From: Clostridia bacterium
GTDB taxonomy: Bacteria; Bacillota; Clostridia; Christensenellales; Aristaeellaceae
DNA length: 64,000 nt
Assembly (NCBI GenBank): GCA_017395685.1
Contig: JAFQOD010000004.1
Coordinates: 124,001 to 188,000, forward strand
Reading direction: 5' to 3'
Shown here: positions 52,344 through 58,103 of the stretch, in pieces
How the letters are laid out: each line of letters begins with the position of its first letter
How positions within the stretch are numbered: the first letter of the stretch is position 1
Notes under the pieces: generated by a model
What the model was told of the DNA's origin: nothing
What the model saw: the letters and a program-made list of their open reading frames with translations, nothing else
The model's database searches: none
Translations under genes and position numbers: made by a program

Positions 52344-53954
52344 TTATTCAATCTTGCCGATGAAGCGGTAGAAAATCTCTACTTCCTGCATTCGGCTGCC
52401 ATCAGCATCCTTGGTGGCTTCATGGATGACGACCTTCTCGATCAGCGCATTCAGCAGGTCAGCAGTCAGCTCCGTGATATTTGTGTACCTGCGGATCAAC
52501 TCGATCCACTTTTCTGCATCCTGTATGGACTGCTGGTCGGCCTCCATGCTGGAACGCAGCTGCTGAATCTTTGCATCCAGCTCCTGCTGCTCCGTCTGAT
52601 ACTTCTCAGACAGCATGTTGAAGTTGTACTCCGTGATGCGCCCTGCTGACCAGTCCTCGTACATCTTCATGAACAGGCTGTCGATCTCTGCCTTGCGCTT
52701 TTCGGCCTTGCGGAGCTCGGCGGCCTGCTTTTTCTTTGCAGCGCTGCGTTCCCGGTCTGTCGCACCCATCAGGCGCTTCAGCAGCTTCTCTTCATTCTGC
52801 TGGGCCTGCTGAGACCAGTACTGCAACCGGGACAGGACATAGGCACACAGCACATCGTCGCGGATGTAATGCATGGAGCATTGGTGGAGTCCCTGTCCAT
52901 TCTTGCTGCAATGATAGTAGCCATCGTAGCCGTTCTTGGTCTTGCGGCGACCGTGCCCCAAGGACCAGCCGCAGTCTGCGCACTTGATCAGTCCAGCGAA
53001 AAGCTGCAATTCACCATTCTTCTGTGAACGGCGTCGGGTGTCGATCATCTCCTGTACACGCTGGAAGTCCTCCTCAGAGATGATGGCTTCATGGGTGTTT
53101 TCAACTTTGAACCATTCATCCACCGGCTTGCGTACCTTCTTCTTGTTCTTGAAGGAGATGTTGGTCTGCTGATTGTGAACGCTGTGACCTATGTACACCT
53201 CGTTCTTCAGGATGCACTTCACATGCCCAATCGACCAGTCATATGCCTTGTCCTCCGGCTGACCAGCGTAGATGTGGGCGAATGTGCCATATCGCTGGTA
53301 ATTGAGATAGCCGGGCGTCGGTACTTTCTCCAGATGAAGGACGCGGGTGATCTTTGCCGCACCCATGCCGTGCACGGCCAGGTCGAAGATCTTCTCCACG
53401 ATCCAGCGGGTGTCAGGGTCAATCAGCAGATGCCCTTTCTGTTCCGGATCGCGCATGTAGCCAAGAGGGGCATACGCGCCGATGTGCAGTCCGTTGGCAA
53501 ACTTGGTGTGCAGCGCAGCCTTCACCTTCTTGCTGGTCTGGCGGGCGTGCATTTCGTTCAGAATGTTCAGGAACGGAGCCAGCTCGCTCTCGCCGTTCAG
53601 GGTGTCCACATTGTCGTTGATGGCAATGTAACGCACACCCTTGCTGGGGAAGTAGAAGTCCGTGTACTGACCGGTCATGACGTAGTTTCTGCCCAGTCGG
53701 GACAGATCCTTTGTGATGACGCAGTTGATCTTGCCGTCCTCGATATCGTCGATCATCCGCTGGAATGCCGGACGATCAAAATTGGTGCCCGACCAGCCAT
53801 CGTCGATGTACTCGTCCACCACGTTCAGGCCATGCTCCTGCGCGTATTGGCGGAGCATCATTCTTTGCGTGCTGATACTGCCGGATTCGCCGGACAGTTC
53901 ATCATCACGGCTGAGTCGTAAATAGAGTGCGGTATTGTATATCAGTTGCTTCAA
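52344..53954 (-). CDS. Large serine recombinase (integrase)
   Basis: The start is TTG at 53954, six bases after GAGGAGG, giving 536 residues. The resolvase domain starts ALYLRLSRDDELSGESGSI with the nucleophile Ser and has the conserved DEYIDDGWSGTNFDRPAFQRM, ITKDLSRLGRNYVMTGQY and NDNVDT. A recombinase domain follows (GYMRDPEQKGHLLIDPDTRWIVEKIF), then a zinc ribbon with CADCGW and YHCSKNGQGLHQC, then a coiled coil (about 385-490). It should integrate and excise the element, possibly with a directionality factor not seen here. It is of the same kind as TnpX/TndX. Confidence 0.95.
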   Translation of the reverse strand: MKQLIYNTALYLRLSRDDELSGESGSISTQRMMLRQYAQEHGLNVVDEYIDDGWSGTNFDRPAFQRMIDDIEDGKINCVITKDLSRLGRNYVMTGQYTDFYFPSKGVRYIAINDNVDTLNGESELAPFLNILNEMHARQTSKKVKAALHTKFANGLHIGAYAPLGYMRDPEQKGHLLIDPDTRWIVEKIFDLAVHGMGAAKITRVLHLEKVPTPGYLNYQRYGTFAHIYAGQPEDKAYDWSIGHVKCILKNEVYIGHSVHNQQTNISFKNKKKVRKPVDEWFKVENTHEAIISEEDFQRVQEMIDTRRRSQKNGELQLFAGLIKCADCGWSLGHGRRKTKNGYDGYYHCSKNGQGLHQCSMHYIRDDVLCAYVLSRLQYWSQQAQQNEEKLLKRLMGATDRERSAAKKKQAAELRKAEKRKAEIDSLFMKMYEDWSAGRITEYNFNMLSEKYQTEQQELDAKIQQLRSSMEADQQSIQDAEKWIELIRRYTNITELTADLLNALIEKVVIHEATKDADGSRMQEVEIFYRFIGKIE

Positions 53955-53996
53955 GGAAATCCTCCTCTCGATCTTGAAACAACCCACACTTACACA

Positions 53997-54016
53997 ATAC
54001 TTGCAGTTCAAGTATA
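53997..54016 (-). promoter_or_regulatory. -10 box inside an inverted repeat upstream of the recombinase
   Basis: A perfect 7-base inverted repeat (ATACTTG, five bases, CAAGTAT; 53997-54015) overlaps the -10 box TATACT (54016-54011) of the recombinase gene. The -35 region is weak. This is the position of a repressor or activator site. Confidence 0.5.
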
Positions 54017-54046
54017 GCATAAGCGCGGGCGTTTTGGTAGTTCTTT

Positions 54047-54238
54047 TTAAGTTGCCATCCCGGCGCGGTGAATTACATCCTCCATCAGCAGATCGAAGGG
54101 CTTTCCCTGCGGGGCGAAGTGTTCAGAAATCTTGATCCGGTAGTTGCGGATCATAAAATACTGCGTACCGTCATCGTCGGTGACGGTGGTGCCGGGGGTT
54201 GTTCCGGCGCGGGTGTCCTCGTTGATAACCTTGGTCAT
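54047..54238 (-). CDS. Small element-encoded protein, TnpW-like
   Basis: The ATG at 54238 follows TTTGGAGGAA and gives 63 residues. The protein begins MTKVINEDTRAGTTPG, then reads GTQYFMIRNYRIKISEHF, with LLMEDVIHRAG at the end. The layout (disordered start, then a short beta hairpin and helix) resembles the TnpW family of small proteins encoded beside mobile-element recombinases and relaxases. The similarity is by eye only. Function unknown. It lies between the relaxase and the recombinase and is probably co-transcribed with the relaxase (37-base gap). Confidence 0.6.
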   Translation of the reverse strand: MTKVINEDTRAGTTPGTTVTDDDGTQYFMIRNYRIKISEHFAPQGKPFDLLMEDVIHRAGMAT

Positions 54239-54275
54239 GGTTCCTCCAAATATCATAAATGGTCGTCATGGTAAA

Positions 54276-55970
54276 TCACCTCCCTCGGGTGTGATCATGT
54301 TTGTTCTTTTCAGGATGATGCTCCTGTGTTTGCTTGTGTGTATTCAGTTGTTCGCGGAGGGAACGGTGCGCCTCCGTAGCGGGTTGCTCGCCCAATTCTG
54401 TGCTGATGATGCGTTCTGCCTTGGTCAGCAGACCAGGCTGATAATGCTTTCCATAGGTATCTTGCAGGCGGTGGGTAATGCCTTCCCGGTGTTCTGCGCG
54501 CAGGATGATTCGCTCTGCCTGTATGTCGGGCAGAGCTTCAGTGGCGACTCCTGCAAGCTCTGCATCGTAGTCAGCTCGGATGCCCTCCCTCTGTGCAGAG
54601 AGTTGTTCGTGTTGATCAACCAGCCGGGCCATGCTGGTAGTCAAGTCCTTCTCCTGACGCGCCACACTCTTCATGTCACCGTCAGGAACAGATGCCAGCA
54701 GCTGTTCCTTGCGGAAGCGTAGCTCCTCGATGTCCTCGGTCAGAGCCGCAACCTCCTGGCTGATCTGGCTGGAACGGATGAATTGCAGCGGGTTGAGTGT
54801 GTCCTGCTCGGCGAGCAACGATTTCCGCTGTTTAGTCTTGGCCTTTAGTTCGCTCTGAATGGTCTTGTATTCAGTTGTCAAGTTGCCAACAGCTGCCAGT
54901 CGCTCGGACAGAGAGGCCTGCTGCCCAGCATTGAACAGCATCTGATACTGGATCAGCACCAGTGCATCCCGTAGTCCCTCCAACAGGGCGGGGACACCTT
55001 GTTTGACCGCATCCATCAGCTTCCGTACCTGTTCCTTCAAGGTGCGGATCAGGGCGTTGTCTGCACGAATCTGCCGGTTCATCTCGCACAGCACTGATGT
55101 GCCGCCGCGCTTCTCGATCATCCGGGCAGCGATACCCTCATGCACAGTGGGCTGCTCGTCAATGCCGCGCTCAGCATTGCTGCGATGGTCAATGCGGGCC
55201 TCGGAAGCAGCCATTTCCAGATGGCGGTTACAGGTTTCTGCCCACGCTGCCCGCCAGTTGAGCAGCTGACTCTCGCTGTTCCAGCGCTCCGTGATCGGGT
55301 TTTGCCGCCCGTAGCGGGTGTTCTTCGGGTGCTTGCTGGCGCGTACCAGCCCTTGCGCCTCCGCGACGGACGGGGCCATGTAAACCTTCTTGCGCCCGAC
55401 CTTGTAGGGGTACTGCTTCTCCCAGCCGTCCAACTTGGCTTGAGCGAACTCCTCGGCAGTGAAGCCACGTTCCTCGTCGCCCCGGACGCACAGGTACTCC
55501 TTCTCGGTCTTGTACTGCCAGTCGCCGTGTTCGTCCAACGGACGCATGGTCAGCAGAATATGCGCGTGCGGGTTATGACTGGGTGGGTCAGGATCGTGCA
55601 GGGCGACGTCGGCGCACATTCCGTCCGCAATGAACTGCTGCTGGATGTACTCTGACAGCAGGGCGGTCTGCTGATCGTGGTTCAGCTCCACCGGGAGCGC
55701 CACGACGAACATCCGGGCAAGGCGGCTTTCCTTGGTGGTTTCGGCGGCCTCCACGGCGTTCCAGAGGACGGAACGGTCTGCCCACTCTGCAGGAGCATTG
55801 TCCGGCAGGAATATCTCCTGCCAGACAAGCCCTCCTTTTCGGGTGTAGTTGTGTCGTACGCCATCGTAGTCGTTAATGATGTTGGAGCAGCTCATGTAGG
55901 CTGCTGCGGCAACGGCGGATCGCCCCGCACCCCTCGTGACAACCTTGGCTTGGATATAGAAAATCGCTAC
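54276..55970 (-). CDS. MobA/MobL-family (MOBQ) relaxase
   Basis: The relaxase nicks oriT and pilots the strand during mobilization. From the first ATG (55895) the frame has 539 residues, but the family N-terminus is upstream in frame: AIFYIQAKVVTRGAGRS then AVAAAAY, with the catalytic Tyr at position 25, directly before that ATG. Starting at 55970 the count agrees with MobA of RSF1010 (Tyr25). The codon there is GTA, not a standard start; GGAGGTGATC (55984-55975) stands 9 bases before it. Other motifs: DYDGVRHNYTRKGG and the HUH metal site HNPHAHILLTMRP. The C-terminal half is coiled coil and basic. Confidence 0.85.
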   Translation of the reverse strand, partial: VAIFYIQAKVVTRGAGRSAVAAAAYMSCSNIINDYDGVRHNYTRKGGLVWQEIFLPDNAPAEWADRSVLWNAVEAAETTKESRLARMFVVALPVELNHDQQTALLSEYIQQQFIADGMCADVALHDPDPPSHNPHAHILLTMRPLDEHGDWQYKTEKEYLCVRGDEERGFTAEEFAQAKLDGWEKQYPYKVGRKKVYMAPSVAEAQGLVRASKHPKNTRYGRQNPITERWNSESQLLNWRAAWAETCNRHLEMAASEARIDHRSNAERGIDEQPTVHEGIAARMIEKRGGTSVLCEMNRQIRADNALIRTLKEQVRKLMDAVKQGVPALLEGLRDALVLIQYQMLFNAGQQASLSERLAAVGNLTTEYKTIQSELKAKTKQRKSLLAEQDTLNPLQFIRSSQISQEVAALTEDIEELRFRKEQLLASVPDGDMKSVARQEKDLTTSMARLVDQHEQLSAQREGIRADYDAELAGVATEALPDIQAERIILRAEHREGITHRLQDTYGKHYQPGLLTKAERIISTELGEQPATEAHRSLREQLNTHKQTQEHHPEKNKHDHTRGR

Positions 55971-56108
55971 GGGCGATCACCTCCGTTTCTTCGTCGTGCC
56001 TGCCTCGTCGTACCCGCAAGCTGCCAGTGGCGGGTCGCGTCATGCCGCAGGACTGCTGCCAGTGGCAGGAGGACAAGGTGCAGGGCATGATGGGGCACAC
56101 AACATGCC

Positions 56109-56309
56109 CTGTCGCTCTCTACAAAGAGAGCGACAGAAGGTTTCCAAAGGACGACCGGAAAGCCCTTTGGTCGCATCCGCGGATGCGAAATTCTCCCTCG
56201 GAGAGCGCATGTCTGCCCGAAGGGATACCGCCGCCCTATGGGTGGCGAGTACATGCGCCCTTACGGGAGTCCCGGTACTTGCGCCCTTACGGGAGTCCCG
56301 GTACTTGCG
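56109..56309. other. Candidate oriT: hairpins and tandem 26-bp repeat
   Basis: Between the relaxase and its accessory gene lies a region rich in short symmetric elements. CTGTCGCTCTCT / AGAGAGCGACAG is a perfect 12-base stem with a 4-base loop (56109-56136). GCATCCGCGGATGC is a palindrome. A 26-base unit occurs twice in tandem (56255-56280 and 56281-56306). Each unit opens with TGCGCCCTTACGGG across the repeat start. The core TGCGCCCT equals the nic core of IncQ/MOBQ plasmids such as RSF1010 (nick between G and CCCT). CGGGAGTCCCG, a small inverted repeat, lies just ahead of the second core, as in that class. Confidence 0.55.
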
Positions 56310-56562
56310 TTGCCCCGGTTGCCTCGGACTCCGTCGTACTTGCCGTCCCCAGCCTTCGTTCGAGTTCCCTTTCGATGTCGTCCAGCTCCATCGTACGGAT
56401 CTCCGGGATCAGCTTCTCCAGGATCGCTCCGGTCTGAATGAGCCTGTGCGTCCGTTGCCTCCGTTCTCGGTCACGCTCCCGGGCCTGGGCTGCCTCCAGC
56501 CGGTGCTGTGCCTGTACGAGCTTCTTCTCTTCGGGTGTCATGGTGGTCATATCTCGTTTCAT
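56287..56562 (-). CDS. Small relaxosome-type accessory protein (DUF3847-like)
   Basis: The 91-residue protein begins MKRDMTTMTPEEKKLVQAQH. It is a long charged helix followed by RTHRLIQTGAILEKLIPEI, a motif seen in small proteins encoded beside MobA/MobL relaxases. It probably binds the relaxase or oriT (inference). AAAGGAACG precedes the ATG. Its last codons lie within the 26-base tandem repeat of the oriT candidate, and that repeat supplies its stop codon. Confidence 0.65.
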   Translation of the reverse strand: MKRDMTTMTPEEKKLVQAQHRLEAAQARERDRERRQRTHRLIQTGAILEKLIPEIRTMELDDIERELERRLGTASTTESEATGATQVPGLP

Positions 56563-56583
56563 GTTCGTTCCTTTCTCGCACCG

Positions 56584-56955
56584 TCAGCCGCCGAGGAAGT
56601 CCCAGTCCACGTTGGGTTCTGGTGTTACTGCCGGTTCGGTTTGGTGCTTGTTTTCAGTTGTTGGTGTTGCTTGAGGAATGCGTTCGTTCCAATAAGCCGG
56701 GAGCGTCCGGTCAAGGCTCGCTTCAACAGCGGTCACGATTCGCTCGACAAACTGTTCCTCGCGTTTGCGGGTTTCCAGATAAGGATCATCCTGGGTTTTG
56801 TAGTACCGTTCAAAGTAGTCATTCAGCGCGTCGATGGCTGTGTTGCTGTGGGATTTGAAAACGCGCTTGTCCATATGCTGCAGGTGCTCCCACGCCCTGC
56901 GGTGCTTCTCCTTGTTCAGGTTGAAGCGGAGGTTGGTGTTGCGGATGTTCGTCAT
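56584..56955 (-). CDS. ParR-like centromere-binding protein
   Basis: The 123-residue protein opens with NLRFNLNKEKHRRAWEHLQHMDKRVFKSHSNTAIDALNDYF, a ribbon-helix-helix pattern as in ParR proteins, followed by a flexible Pro/Thr-rich tail that in ParR binds the ParM filament end. It overlaps the parM stop (ATGA), the classical parM-parR order. It should bind the parC site upstream of parM. The identity rests on fold pattern and position. Confidence 0.72.
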   Translation of the reverse strand: MTNIRNTNLRFNLNKEKHRRAWEHLQHMDKRVFKSHSNTAIDALNDYFERYYKTQDDPYLETRKREEQFVERIVTAVEASLDRTLPAYWNERIPQATPTTENKHQTEPAVTPEPNVDWDFLGG

Positions 56956-57875
56956 GCTTGTCCCTTCCGCTGGAGCTGCGCGAAGCAGAGGGATTCATAC
57001 CCCTTGGCTGTCGCGCAGAGGTCGCTGATGATCGTCACGCGCTCCTTGGGGTAGTCGCCGAAGTGCCTCACCAGACAGCCGCCTCCGCCGACGATGTACA
57101 GCCGCATGAGATCGTGATTGTACTCATACCGGCGGAGCGTGGCGAACAGGTCGGCCACATATTGCCGGGCAACGGCGGTGATACAGTCCAGATAAGGTTT
57201 GCTGATGTCTGCCGCGCCGGTGCGGAGTATCTGCTCGATAATCGAATCGTCGATCTTCACACCGAAGCCGTCCATGACGGCATTCCGCGCAGCGATGACG
57301 CACTGGTTCACCCCCTGCTTCTCCGTCCAGCTGCGGGACTCGGAGGGCTGACCGTTGACGAGGTAGAGGATGTTCATGGTGCCGTTGCCGATGTCAGCCA
57401 GCATAGTCGTGCCCTTCATCTCGCCAAGGCGGCTGTACAGTGCCGGGTAGCCTTGCGGGTACACGGTGCAGCCGACGAAGTGCACGCGGTAGGACTTTTC
57501 GCCGTAGCTGTACTGTACGTCTGTCTTGCGCATGAGGTAGGTGCGGAAGCTCTCGCGCTGGGCACGTACCCAGGTCATGGGCAGGCCGACAACGAGGTGC
57601 ACATCGGCACGGGTGAGCCCGGCAAGGCTCAGCTCGCGGGCGACGGCCATGAGGGTCAGGATGTAGTAGTCCTCGTCCATGGACTTGTCGGCGATGAACT
57701 CCTTGTGGCCCTCGCCGATCAGGTAGTAGGTACCGGCGTATTCAAGGATGTCCCCGCCGAAGATGGGCTTGGTGGGGTAGGCTTTGACGCCGGTGGGGGT
57801 GATGGTGTTCGCGGTTTTCACGTTGCCGTAGCCGTGATCCACCGCGATGATGCGGATGTTGTGCAGGGTTCTCAT
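56952..57875 (-). CDS. parM: ParM/StbA-like actin-family ATPase
   Basis: The ATG at 57875 follows GGGAGGTGC at 10 bases and overlaps the stop of a short leader ORF. The 307-residue protein has actin-fold motifs: IIAVDHGYGNVKTA (phosphate 1), MLADIGNGTMNILYLV (phosphate 2) and YIVGGGGCLVRHFG (adenosine). ParM polymerises on ATP and pushes DNA copies apart through ParR bound at parC. The size is usual for Gram-positive mobile-element ParM proteins. Its presence indicates that the element has an extrachromosomal stage at which partition matters (inference). Confidence 0.87.
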   Translation of the reverse strand: MRTLHNIRIIAVDHGYGNVKTANTITPTGVKAYPTKPIFGGDILEYAGTYYLIGEGHKEFIADKSMDEDYYILTLMAVARELSLAGLTRADVHLVVGLPMTWVRAQRESFRTYLMRKTDVQYSYGEKSYRVHFVGCTVYPQGYPALYSRLGEMKGTTMLADIGNGTMNILYLVNGQPSESRSWTEKQGVNQCVIAARNAVMDGFGVKIDDSIIEQILRTGAADISKPYLDCITAVARQYVADLFATLRRYEYNHDLMRLYIVGGGGCLVRHFGDYPKERVTIISDLCATAKGYESLCFAQLQRKGQA

Positions 57876-57907
57876 TTGGGCTGCACCTCCCATTTGGTAT
57901 TGGACAT
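57872..57907 (-). CDS. 11-codon leader ORF coupled to parM
   Basis: AAAGGAGGACGATAC precedes an ATG (57907) that encodes MSNTKWEVQPK and a TGA which shares bases with the parM ATG (ATGA). The spacing and the overlap suggest that translating the leader delivers ribosomes to parM. The parM ribosome site lies within the leader. Confidence 0.5.
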   Translation of the reverse strand: MSNTKWEVQPK

Positions 57908-57998
57908 GTATCGTCCTCCTTTTGATGATTTGCCCGGCTGCAGCGAGTGGTGCTGCTTTCGGGGCGATTTCATTCTAATTCCGAGGACAGGAAATTGC

Positions 57999-58026
57999 AT
58001 TGAGCCCGAATTGAGGGCAAATTGAG
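57999..58026 (-). repeat. Three 11-bp-phased repeats: candidate parC centromere
   Basis: ATTGAG occurs at 57999, 58010 and 58021 (plus strand), exactly 11 bases apart, with related bases before each (GCATTGAG, GAATTGAG, AAATTGAG). The array lies about 90 bases upstream of the leader-parM unit. The parC of plasmid R1 also uses 11-base direct repeats upstream of parM. Three copies is few. Confidence 0.5.
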
Positions 58027-58055
58027 GAATTTGCTCAAACAGAATGATGGTACAA

Positions 58056-58086
58056 GAAAAGGATGCAGCCGTGGTGGACTGCATCC
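58056..58086 (-). terminator. Terminator of the STAND gene
   Basis: On the minus strand AGGATGCAG and CTGCATCCT pair across an 11-base loop, followed by TTTCTTG. Confidence 0.8.
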
Positions 58087-58103
58087 TGTGTCAGTTGTGG
58101 TGA

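Noticed and set aside
53091-53921. 276-codon plus-strand frame opposite the recombinase
   Set aside because: Antisense shadow; no ribosome site.
55895-55895. ATG at 55895 as the relaxase start
   Set aside because: It would remove the catalytic Tyr and the conserved N-terminus, and there is no ribosome site right ahead of it.
56255-56309. Possible CRISPR array
   Set aside because: Only two directly adjacent copies with no spacers and no cas genes; fits a tandem duplication in an oriT.
55996-57054. 352-codon plus-strand frame across the oriT region and ParR/ParM
   Set aside because: It runs through the tandem repeats and three supported minus-strand genes, with no ribosome site.
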